Positions 24,386-34,102 of a stretch of DNA of 64,000 nt are shown here, one piece after another. The notes under the pieces were generated by a model that was not told the origin of the DNA, searched no databases, and saw only the letters and a list, made by a program, of their open reading frames with translations. The position numbers were made by a program, and so were the translations under genes. Position 1 is the stretch's first letter, and each line of letters opens with the position of its first letter. The DNA is from Rhexocercosporidium sp. MPI-PUGE-AT-0058. Its lineage: Eukaryota; Ascomycota; Leotiomycetes; Helotiales. The stretch covers positions 62,001 through 126,000 of the forward strand of contig JAGTJL010000017.1 of NCBI GenBank assembly GCA_020746875.1. Direction: 5' to 3'.

Positions 24386-26667
24386 AATTATGCTGCTAAA
24401 AAAAGAGTTTTGCTATTACTCGACCCGAGTCGAAGACGGTCGGCCTGAGTAATTTATATAAATAATATTTTTTTTTTAATTAACGTATCGATTTCCTACT
24501 CGACTTAAAATAAGCTTTTTATTTTAGCGTATATTTTATCGAAAAATCGTATATTTTCTATATTAAAAGTATTATTATCTTTTATAAAAGTTCCGGCCTT
24601 CCGCCTTAAGTGCTTAAGTAAAGCTATTAAAAACTTTATAATTATTTGCCGTTTTATAATAATTTTCTTTCGTATATAAGCTCGATTAACTTTTCTAAAA
24701 GCTCGGAAGAATTATCGAGATTAAGATTTAAAAGTATTTTCCGCGATATATTTAAAATTATTAAATATTTTCTTTAAGTTTTAAAGAATATAATAATATT
24801 ACTTAAGGTCGAACGTTCGGTATTCTTTTATAACTTCTTTAATTAATTTTTAATAAGTGCTATTAAGGAAGTCGGGGAGCTACTCAATGTTTTAACTTAC
24901 TTCGAGGGTGTAATAATCTACGACGTATTGTTTCTTTTCGGCGTTATTTGTAATACCTCGAGTTATAAAGAGCTGCTTTAGGGTTTTAAAGAATTTAATA
25001 ATATTATTCCCGTTAAAGTATAAGCAACTAAAAGTGCCTGAAGTTAATATAACTTAAGCTATTACGAAATAAAGAAGTTCTTTAATAAAGTCTATAGCAA
25101 GTCGTGCGGCTTAAGATATAAATTATTAAAACGTTATATTATTAAAAGTAAGTTCATAATAGTAATTATTTAAAGCTTTATTTATTTTATATAATGCAGA
25201 AGTTTTAGCAAGTCTGTATTATCCTAGCGCAGGTCGTATTAATTAGAAAGCCTAAGCGGAAGTAACTTAAGCCTAAAGCGGTGCTATATAACTTATATTA
25301 GCGGGGTTAAGTCTTCTTTACTTCGGAGGCGAATATAATATGAATTAAAGGTGTATAAGCTAAGTAAGTATTATATAAGCCGGTAAAGCTTGAAGAGCGG
25401 CCTGAGCTCTTGTACTAGAGCTTTCTGAATAATTATTATTTTAATTATAATTGAATATATTTTATCGTAAGTTATTATCGCCGCTTTTATTTCTTTTTTT
25501 TCTCTTATTAATAATTAGAATATCGTTTATAAGTATTCCCGGTAGTTATAATAAGGTAAAGCTAATGATTCCAGCAATATTAAGCTTTATTAGAGGTTTA
25601 GCAGGCACGAAGGTAGAAGAGCTTGCAGAGCTTATAAAGCTAGTTTTAATAATAAAGTAATTTATAATCGGGGTCGCAGAGCTTCTTCAGGTTATAGAAA
25701 AGTTATTAGTAAGTCGTTTAAGCTCTTTGTCTTTCGGGTTGCCGCTGAAGGCGTTATTTTTAATATTGTTTTCGGATATAATTGATTTTTTTTAATGAAA
25801 TTAATGATTTGCTAAAGAGCAGATGCGCTTAATATTATTAGTAAAAGAGTAAAAGATATAATATATTATATTAAAAAAAGAAGAATATACAAGCTCGAGA
25901 AAACAAAAGAAATATATAAGTAAAATATTAGATTAAAGAGCTTATAACTTCAGGCTTTTCCCGGGATAATAGAGCCCGAAAGACGCCGAAGTTTAAGCTT
26001 CTTATTCTTATAATAAACGAACGTATAAGCTTAAGCGAAGTAAATAAATCTCGTTAAATACTAAAACTTTATTATTATTAAAATTAATCTCAGCGTAGAA
26101 TATCTTAAGACCGAAATTAATTAAAAAAGTATAAAATAAAATTCCGTATACTTTTCTATTAGGCTCCGTCTCGCTAGCTTAAAATGGGCTTTTAGCGGAA
26201 AAAGAAGAAGAAAAGAGTAATAAATACGCTTATTAAAAGTGCGATTAATATTAAAATTTACCGGATTTATTTCAAATAATCCATTTTTCGTTTTCCGAAA
26301 TATCGAATATACTTTAATATCAGTTAAAGCGTTTCTAATAGCGTAATCCGGCTATTTTCGGTCCGACCTTTTCAGTATCGATGCTCCACGTATTAGAGCT
26401 GGCTTTTCTAGTAATCTGAGTATTCTTATATCAAAAGTAAGTAGTTTCCCTTCAGATTTCTTATACTTCTCGTTATATTATAAGAGACTATCGAGGTGCC
26501 GTATCTAGTTCTGCTTTGAAAGCTAAGAGATCTTTAAGTGAATAAGTCTATACCAGTTCGAGCACTTATCGGTTTCGGTTCTTATAATTAATATAAGAGG
26601 CTTTTAAGCTTTTTTACGTACTTTATTCTAGCTTTTTTACTCGCTTCTTGCGTTAGTTATTAAAATA

Positions 26668-26948
26668 TATAAAAAGGAAAATATTAAGCATATAATAAGA
26701 AGGTAATAAAGCAAGTACCGGAAAGCAAACATAAGAAATACTTATTTAACGAATACTAAAGATATTATATATTTAAGAAGTATAATCTATTAAAGAAAGG
26801 AAGAGGTATAATTTGAATAAGAAGAAAAAGTTATAATAATAAAAATCGTTGTTATTAATAAAGGATATTGCCTTAGAGGCTATCTTAAATACAGCAAGAT
26901 GCAGCTAAATCACGTGACAAATGGACCTCTGAGGTCAACCCCGCCACA
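26668..26948 (-). repeat. Gypsy 5' LTR (281 bp)
   Basis: Same length as its partner at 14328-14608. It keeps the intact CCCCGCCACA terminus; its inner end is RIP-mutated to TATAAAAAGG, a set of G-to-A changes relative to TGTGGAGGGG in the other copy. Confidence 0.85.
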
Positions 26949-27689
26949 ATATATACTCGAGTCACAGTCCTTTCTTACAGAAAGTAACGCTTACTTTAAT
27001 AAATCTTTTGAACCCTTGCTCTTTACGTTGATTGTAGAACTCTTGAACTATTAAAAGCCTGCTCTACTTCTGTACGACAAATAGTAAGGAGTTTTTTAAA
27101 TTATTTTCATTTATATAAAAAGTCTTAAGCGAAGCTTAAGAAAATAAGTCCTAGGCTGAGCTCGTACAAAGACTAAACGCTATATTCAATATAATAAATC
27201 TTATTTAATAATATTAAATAACGGAACCCTCTTTTAATAGATTTACTTCGCTTATAAACGTATTTTAATAATTAGAATCTTTAATTTAAGCTTCTTTAAT
27301 ATAACGACTTTAAGGACCCCGAATAGCTTTGAGAGATTACGAAAGACGAGTTAAGTTTTAATAATACGATACGAGTCTTAAGTAATTATAAATTAATAGA
27401 AGTAGCCATGTCTTTTTAAGAATTAATCGATTTTAAAAGCTATAATATTTATAAATATGTTTACTCCTGGATTATTTATACTTTAAATTAAAAGTAAAAG
27501 TACGATTTAGTTAAGCTAATTATAAAGTTTATAAGAGTATATGTCCTTAGCGAGAAGGATATTTAGCTATAGTTAATATAACGCCGACTTCTTTAATATA
27601 TAATAAGATGTTTATATATGCTTTCGAAGAGCTTAATAAGAGACGATAAGCTGATAAGTAAATGCTATAACCTTAGTTTCTTTTACGCC

Positions 27690-28065
27690 GACTAGGGCAA
27701 GTTAGCCGAGGCAGAGCAGATATACTAGCGGGCACTGCAAGGCTACGAGAAGGCGTGGGGTCCGGATTACACGTCGACGCTCGACGCGGTTAATAACTTA
27801 AGTCTTCTTTATAAGAACTAATATAAGCTGGTCGAGGCCGAGCAAATATATTGTGGGTATTATAAAATAAGAAGAAAGCATAAGGTCTAGAGTATACGTC
27901 GACGCTTAATACGGTTAATAACCTAGCGAACTTTTATAAAGATTAAAGTAAGCTAATTGAAGCCGAGCAAATATATTAACAGGCGCTATAAGGCTACGAG
28001 AAGGCGTGGGGTCTAGAGCATGCGTCGATACTTAAAATAGTTAATAACTATAAGATTATATTAAG
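27690..28065 (+). pseudogene. TPR (kinesin-light-chain-type) repeat fragment, partly RIP-mutated
   Basis: Three units of about 126 bp (42 codons) read as GKLAEAEQIY.RALQGYEKA followed by WGPDYTSTLDAVNNL.LLY. This is the fungal TPR type found at the C terminus of NB-ARC or NACHT proteins. Stops replace Gln and Trp codons, and the second unit carries a 1-nt frame change. It is clearly less mutated than its surroundings, with GC-rich segments such as GAGAAGGCGTGGGGTC preserved. No nucleotide-binding domain was found beside it. Confidence 0.75.
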
Positions 28066-28099
28066 CATATTACCGTATTCGGTATAAAGCATACCTTTC

Positions 28100-28507
28100 C
28101 ATAACTCAACTACCTTTGCATAAAGCTCCAGCTTCGCATAAAGCTCCGGCTTCCGTGCTTTAAACCTCGGAAGCTTTAAGCTTCCGGTAAAGGGTTATTC
28201 AGGGCTAAATCAGTGGCTTTCGGAAGCCTTAAGCTTCCGTGTTTTAAACCTCGGAAGCTCTGGTGATATAAAGCTAGTCTTGATACAAAGCTAGTCTTGA
28301 TACAAAGCTAGTCTTAATATAAAACTAGTTCTAAAACAAAGCTAGTTTCAATATAAAGCTAATAACCGATGCGAGAGCAAATAGCCGATGCGAGAGCAAA
28401 TAGCCGATGCGAGAGCTAAATAGCTTGGCGCCTAAAAGTAGTTATATAGACCTAGTTTCCCCCGAAGTAATGGAATCATCATTCACACCAAATCTCTTCT
28501 TTTCAAT
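28100..28507. repeat. Left inverted arm with three kinds of tandem subrepeats
   Basis: 28110-28260 holds palindromic units around GGAAGCTTTAAGCTTCC and two copies of CTTCCGTG.TTTAAACC. 28266-28362 holds about six copies of a 17-bp unit (CAAAGCTAGTCTTGATA). 28364-28425 holds three copies of a 19-bp unit (CCGATGCGAGAGCAAATAG). The last about 75 bp (28432-28507) is repeated inverted at 30345-30419. Confidence 0.75.
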
Positions 28508-28619
28508 AGAGACGTTATAAACGCCGAATTCATAAAGTTATATAATTTCTGCGATTCTGATTAAGCACGCTTACGTAAAAGACGAGTCTTATATAACGAT
28601 ATTATCTTCTTTTTTATAA

Positions 28620-29000
28620 AAGAAGTATTCAGCGTTATTTCTAAGCGCTAAATTATAATAATTCTAGCTTTTACGGAAGCAAAGTATATTATTATATATA
28701 CGTTTATAAGAAAATTATTATAAATTCGCTAAGTTTTAACTAAAATAAGTTATAAGCAATTAGATTCTCGCTTTATTAAAATAAATTATAATAATTAAAA
28801 TATATTATTATTATCTAAGAATCCTGAGTTTTATTAGCGTATAAAGCATATCGATATTAAGTTCTATTACTTACGATAAAAAGTAGCTAAAAGCTATTTA
28901 AATCTCTAATACGTACTATCGAAAGAAAATACCGCCGACGGCTTTACGAAATTATTAAGTCCTCAAGATCTTAAGGAATTCGTTAAAATATTAAAATTAA
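28620..29000 (+). pseudogene. Ty1/Copia polyprotein C-terminal (RNase H) relic
   Basis: The + strand reads SQLDSRFIKINYNN, then LLSKNPEFY.RIKHIDIKFYY, LR.KVAKSYLNL.YV, LSKENTADGFTKLL, with stops where Gln, Arg or Trp are expected. This is the classical Copia C terminus (KHIDI..HY.RE, then P.....AD..TK.L). A candidate LTR-like stretch follows at about 29205-29380. Coding is destroyed. Confidence 0.78.
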
Positions 29001-29389
29001 CGGTTTTATACCTTAATTAAAAGGTAGTAATATCACTTAGAAGACGTTTTTATCTTCATAAACTAAGAGATACGTAGGAATTTAAAAAGCTGCTTTAGAA
29101 GACTATTTTAATAATCTCTCTTTCTACGTTAATTTAAAATATATTTACTTTTAGAGATATATATTTTAAAAGAATTAAACCTTGAACTAAAGAGCACTTA
29201 TTAAGAAATGTCTCTAAAAGCATATTACAGGTTTATACTAGTTTAAATCACGGGTTAATTATATAAATAAAGTCAGATGTAAACTCTGCTACGCTAATTA
29301 GACTATTAATCATTAGAGAGCGTATCTGCAGATCGCACAACTACTGTAATTAATATAACAAGTCAATCAACAACCCCGCACCTCAATGC

Positions 29390-30340
29390 TTCCTGGTCTA
29401 GTCGTGAATATCCTAGCAATAAGAAGCTAAGATACTTCGTTAAGAATCATAAAAGCAGAAGAAGATAATCTTAAGGTTACTTATTATAAAAAGAACTTAA
29501 CTCTATTACTTAAAAAAGAAATAAATATAATAATTAAATAATATTAAACGTTACTTAAATTAAAGAAAACATTAATAATATTTTAAATTAATTAAAGTTT
29601 ATGAAATAAGAAGCTTTAGCGTCTTACGATAATGTCGAAGGAACACTTAACGGACTCTTAGAATAAACTATTCTTAAAGAGCTGATTCCGAATACCTTCA
29701 AAACGTTAAAATAATTAGATAAAGTATTAGAAAACTATTTATAATGCCTTGTCGCTAATAACTAAGAGAGCTTATAACAGACGCACGAAGTAACACAAAA
29801 AAATATTTAAAGTCGCTTTTAACGAAGTTTTAAACGTATTCTTATAAATAAAAAAGTAAGATTATTAGTTATTTAATATTAGACTAACTGAATAAGTATA
29901 TACTTTAAACATATAATACGACTTTACGAATTTTATTAAGAATATAAACTATATTAAAAAAAATCTTCTGCGAGTATCCGCAGAAATTAATAATATTAAC
30001 ATATTTTCGGCGTAAATATAAAATATATCCTTAAAGCATAAATAAAACTCGTAACTTATAAAAAATAAGAATTTAAGTAAAAAAAGAAAAAAGGTCTTGT
30101 AAATTAGTTACCCGCGATATAAGGAATTCATTTGATTATTTTATTAAAACAACTCGTGCTTATTTTATTATTCTAATACAACCGACGTTAGTTACTAGAT
30201 ATTACGAAAAGCTTCGGTCTTTTAGTTCGCAGAAAACGAAAATTACGTTACTCTGGAAGTACCGGATATATTAAAGCTTTTAAAAAACTAAATGACTTCG
30301 CCGATAATAAACTATTAATAAGGAATTATAAAAAGCTTAA
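29390..30340 (+). other. AT-rich remains, possibly Copia gag
   Basis: Fragments such as EAL.SYDNVEGTLNGLL, ILKELIPNTFKTLK and LDKVLENYL can be read on the + strand, resembling the helical gag region of Copia elements. The match is weak because of stops and frame changes. It lies between the Copia C-terminal relic and the right inverted arm. Confidence 0.35.
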
Positions 30341-30344
30341 GAAC

Positions 30345-30660
30345 TTGAAAAGAAGAGATTTGGTGTGAATAATGATTCTATTATTTCAGGGAAAACTAGG
30401 TCTATATAACCACTTCTAGTAATCACCTGTGTATTCGCTGAAGCGGCTTAATTAGGCAGTTATTTGCGAAGAGTCTTAAAATAGTCTCTTGCGAAGTATT
30501 AGGTTTTTACCGTATTAGCTTTGTTTAAGCTTAAAACAATCTATTACGAGCTATTAAGTTTATTCTACGTTTAAGCTTAAAATAGTCTCTTGCGAGTTAT
30601 TAGGTTTCATTCTTTGTTTGAGCCTAAAATAGTCGTTTGCGAGCTGCCGAGTATACGTGA
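30345..30660. repeat. Right inverted arm with tandem subrepeats
   Basis: 30345-30419 is an inverted copy of 28432-28507, containing TAGACCTAGTTT and CACACCAAATCTCTTCTTTT on the complementary strand. 30465-30650 holds about four diverged copies of a unit with AAAATAGTCTCTTGCGAG and TTTAAGCTTAAAA. The subrepeats differ from those of the left arm. Confidence 0.65.
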
Positions 30661-31050
30661 AATGCTTTAATATTATCTTATAAATATTAATTTATTTAAT
30701 ACTATTTATTAAGTTATACTTAATATAAGCTTTTTTATATCGAGCTAGTTTTATAGTAATTATATATAAAAGAATTCGAGAAGTAAAATATTTTTTATTT
30801 TTTAAAACAAGTTAGTAAAGAATTATAAATAATAAGAGTCTTTTAAAATCTATACTTATGTAAGAAATAAAATAAAAGTAAGCTATATATACAAAATAAG
30901 CTTTTCAAAAGCTCGTTTAATCTCGGCAACTTCTTAAATAAAAAGTAAATAGCTGAGACTGGAAATGAGGCTCTGGAAGCTTTAAAATCGTTATAATCAT
31001 TAATTAATTAATCTATATAATTTATTACTTTTTATTATTTTTATTATTAA
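30661..31050. other. AT-rich right margin of the RIP island
   Basis: No gene. 30825-30925 (TTTTAAAATCTATACTTATG, GTAAGCTATATATACAAA, TAAGCTTTT) resembles 41035-41145, so it is a dispersed repeat. Composition returns to normal near 31060. Confidence 0.55.
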
Positions 31051-31059
31051 TATAACCGG

Positions 31060-31824
31060 TTGTTAATTGAGATAGCTCCACCAGGTCTTTTTTAGGTCTT
31101 GGCAGTACTTTAGGCGTGAAGGGTGGGGCGAAAAAAAGGCCCCGAGCTCTATTCACCGCGATTACATGAGCCAGTGACCATTCGTGACCATTCGTGGCCA
31201 ATCCAATACCCTACAACCCTCAGTTAGAATAGCCTAATAACTAGGTATCTAACCCGTGGTACTCGTTAGTGGTCCGACCGACAATGAGAGTCGCCAACAT
31301 GAGTACGGCCGGGACAATGGACCTCGTGAACGCAATCCGAGTCGCTTTCGGTGTCACGAAGTTCGAGCTCTATCGGTATACTATCTTGGACGCTGCTACT
31401 GATGAATGGGCTATTGAATTAGCGGAGGATCCTAAGGTCAGAACTCATAATCTGTTGGTTTATGTGCTTCTTAGCAGCAAGTACGACGGAAAAGAACATG
31501 TGGCTCGACCGCGATCTCTGGCATGAGGAATGGTGAGAAAAGACGTAGATATGGTTTATGAATTTCAATGTGAAGACAAAATAGTTACATCACAACGATT
31601 GAGTGAAGTAATCGGAAAATCCACCTAGATAGTACCGCAAAGCTAGAAAAGAAATAGTGGCTCGCCCCAGAGGTTGGTAAAAACCACGAACTCGTATCCC
31701 GTCACTCACACGTCTCTCGTGTACATTATCAGCTGTGATGGTACAAGAGCATGAACGAGGCCGAATGCGACATAATATTCATAAAGTGAGACTATTCATA
31801 AAATATGAACGTCATTCCCTCACA
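31060..31824. other. Intergenic, one unrecognised ORF of 85 codons
   Basis: The + frame 31269-31526 has no recognised motif and no convincing extension. TGACCATTCGTG is repeated at about 31173-31196. Nothing else is supported. Confidence 0.4.
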
Positions 31825-33218
31825 TTAGCCAGAGCTCGTTGCACCAGTCGACGACATATCTTCGGCAGCAGGCATATCATTCCAATAGGGCTTGAAGCCA
31901 GTTCCAGGCTTGTAAACCTCGGCCCAAGGCTTCTACAAGCTCTCCGGGATCATGACTCCGTTCTCCTCGCTGCTCAGCCACAAGCGAAGCAGGTGTCTCG
32001 GCGGACCATTCTGGTTCTGATACGGATCGCGCGAATGCAGCATGGCGAAGTTGTTCATGAAGCGTATATCCCCAGGCAAGAAGGTCGTCACCAGCGTATA
32101 CTTACGCGCCAGTTGTTCCACTACCTCCAGTGCCTCCAACTGGCGAGCTGTCAGTGGTGGAAGTTCAGCTGGTCGCGGATGCGGCGGTGAGCCCTGCAGG
32201 CTGTGCGTGCTGAAGTTGAGGATGATCTGTCCGTCAACAGTGAGATGGAGAAGTGCCCGCTTGTAGGATGGTCTCTCTGGTTTGGAACTGTATAAGATGT
32301 CAACCGACCCGTCTTCGAATTGCACTGCCAGGAAACTTGCGTGTTGTGCACCCAGTCATCTGTTGCAAGAGCAACCAAGATATCGGGACGAGTTAGAGCG
32401 AGCTCATTGTATATCTTCCACGATGAACTGATTTTGCTCCGACCCCCAGCCGCTGCTGTGCTCAGGCAGTAGAGTGCGATGACCTCTGTGAGGACATCGG
32501 AATGAAAGGGCTAGATGTGATCAGCTGAAGTTCTCTCTATGTGACAACTGGGGGTCACGGGTGTCATACCAAGGCATCGGTGGAGTAAATTGGATGATAG
32601 GTCTCAATGACAGGGTTGTCTAGGTAGAGCAGTGATATGGGCTATCAATAGCAGTTAGCGAAGCATACATATGGAAGGTGCTTTCGGAGTCTAACTCAGC
32701 ATTCTTCCTTCTGCATCCAAACTCTGGCGGCCAATACGCCCAGCGATATAGCTGGAAAGTCCGAGGAAGATGACTATGTTCTCGATGCGAGAGAATGTTG
32801 TGGGGTCCAATCCACGGAGAGTGAAGAAACCTCTGCCCCGGTGTAACTCAACACTCAGGTCCTCAAGCCTAGGTCCGAGTGTTGGTAGGAGGAAGTTGTG
32901 TTTCTTCGCGTTCCAGTATTCCAACTGCAGAGCTGTGTCCTTTTAGTGGATGGTTGTGAACGTGAGGGATATTGCGTTCTTACATTTGAATCCATCTAAA
33001 GCATCCGTTATCTCGATGACTTCATCTTCGTCGAGTGTGTAAACAAAGCTCTCTTCATCTTGAAAATCACTTGGATCCCAAACTAAAGGCGATTGTAGAG
33101 TCTCGGGCCAAGCTTCGCCGTTCTGGAACTTGATAGACTTCCACTGTTCCTGGGATTGCTTGGAACTTGCGAAGTTGAGATCGAATGACTCGTCTTGTAC
33201 TGTAGCAGAGAATGCCAT
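31825..33218 (-). pseudogene. TauD/TfdA-family (Fe(II)/2-oxoglutarate) dioxygenase, disrupted
   Basis: Reading the minus strand: exon 33218-32984 (WPETLQSPLVWDPSDF, then DEVIEITDAL), intron 32933-32983, exon 32932 to about 32700 (LELHRGRGF-type block: SVELHRGRGFFTLRGLDP, IIFLG-like IVIFLGLSSYIAG), then LPFHSDVL (the Fe-binding H.D motif) after intron 32511-32569, then KISSSWKIYNELALTRPD. The C terminus has GDIRFMNNFAMLHSRD with the second His, and RHLLRLWLS. Family enzymes hydroxylate small substrates using 2-oxoglutarate. Damage: a 1-nt frame change near 32341-32348; an in-frame TAG at 31933-31935, after which KPWAEVYKPG..WND continues to TAA at 31825-31827; and no consistent join near 32690. 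Confidence 0.78.
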
Positions 33219-34102
33219 TTCGCTTCACGCTGTGGCGGTTTACGAGATGTATCGAAATGGTTCTCGTTCGACTGTGCTCTTGTAGTGAGCGGGGGATAAG
33301 GCCTCCCCATTACTTTCATAGGGCATGAGGCTCTGTCTTACCCCGAATGTGGTTCAGTCATCGGGCGGGTCTGGTGATGACCTTCAAAGGGTATGTCCTA
33401 CCAATATTGATGCACGCGTCACCCGAAAGGCAAGAGCACATTAAAACTTGTGCAAGGTAATCTGTGCCCAATAGACACGACCAATCAAACACATTTTCAA
33501 GGCATACCCCGCCCAAAGCAACCCTCTACGCAATTGGAAATTAGTCATGCCATATTTGGGCTGACATCTGACAACCCTCAAGACGTGTGTGCTTGCTGGT
33601 GTAAGTACGACAGAGAAATTAAGAAAGAAGAGACGAAATATAATATCAAGCAATATTCAAGTGGATGGCGAAGAAGGAACTTTGCAAGTTCCTGCTCAGG
33701 GGAACCTAAAGGCCCACTCTCCCGCCCTTTCTCCTCTTACCTGTGACTGCTCCAGGTCTTCCAATTAGAAGTTCCCCTACGATAAGGCGAAAAGAGCCGT
33801 CATTACGTGCGATTCTAACCAATCAAAAGCTAGCGCGAATACAGCACTAAGAAGACGCATGTCAAATTACTACGTTTTGCCTCGGGGTGCAACGTCAACA
33901 CCTCTCTTCAGCCGCACCTCCTTGCTTTCGGAACGTTCGTTGCCGGTGCTTTCACGACCCGCGGGGCTCCCAGTTGGAATCAAACATCTGGCCTGTGAAC
34001 CAGAAGTCAGCTTCCCATCTATCACTTCGTGGGGTGAGGTGAATCTCTTCTCCTTCACGTAGCATTAGTACCCAACCGACCAAAACAATCAGGATCGTAT
34101 CA
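33219..34102. other. Intergenic, no gene supported
   Basis: Overlapping open frames of 60-100 codons on both strands have no motif. A stretch at 33960-34030 looks vaguely tRNA-like on the minus strand but does not fold properly. Confidence 0.45.

Larger units (their letters stand above)
14328..26948 (-). mobile_element. Degenerate Ty3/Gypsy LTR retrotransposon, 12.6 kb, minus orientation
   Basis: Two direct repeats of exactly 281 bp bound the element. Their termini are TGTGGAGGGG in the left copy and CCCCGCCACA in the right copy, perfect inverted ends; the opposite ends differ only by RIP-type transitions (TATAAAAAGG, CCTCGCTATA). RT/RNase H and integrase motifs read on the minus strand, so the 5' LTR is at 26668-26948. 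A purine-rich AAAAAGAAGACG immediately before the 3' LTR (around 14609-14625, minus strand) fits a polypurine tract. Target duplication is unclear in the AT-rich flanks (ATAT on both sides). No ORF survives. Confidence 0.85.

Noticed and set aside
25451..25660. 69-codon ORF within the Gypsy relic
   Set aside because: Opposite to the element's coding strand, hydrophobic from AT-rich codons, no motif.
14328..26948. A defined 5-bp target-site duplication for the Gypsy element
   Set aside because: The flanks are alternating AT on both sides, so TATAT/ATATA matches are not informative.
28364..28425. Three 19-bp repeats that look like a small CRISPR array
   Set aside because: The repeats are directly adjacent without spacers, in a eukaryotic transposon context. 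They are ordinary tandem repeats.
31269..31526. 85-codon ORF after the RIP island
   Set aside because: No recognised motif, no exon partner and no conserved pattern. Not strong enough for a gene call.
33960..34035. tRNA-Val-like stretch on the minus strand (TTCACAGG loop, TTTGATTCC)
   Set aside because: The anticodon loop would have 8 nt and the T stem only about 3 pairs. No acceptor stem could be formed.
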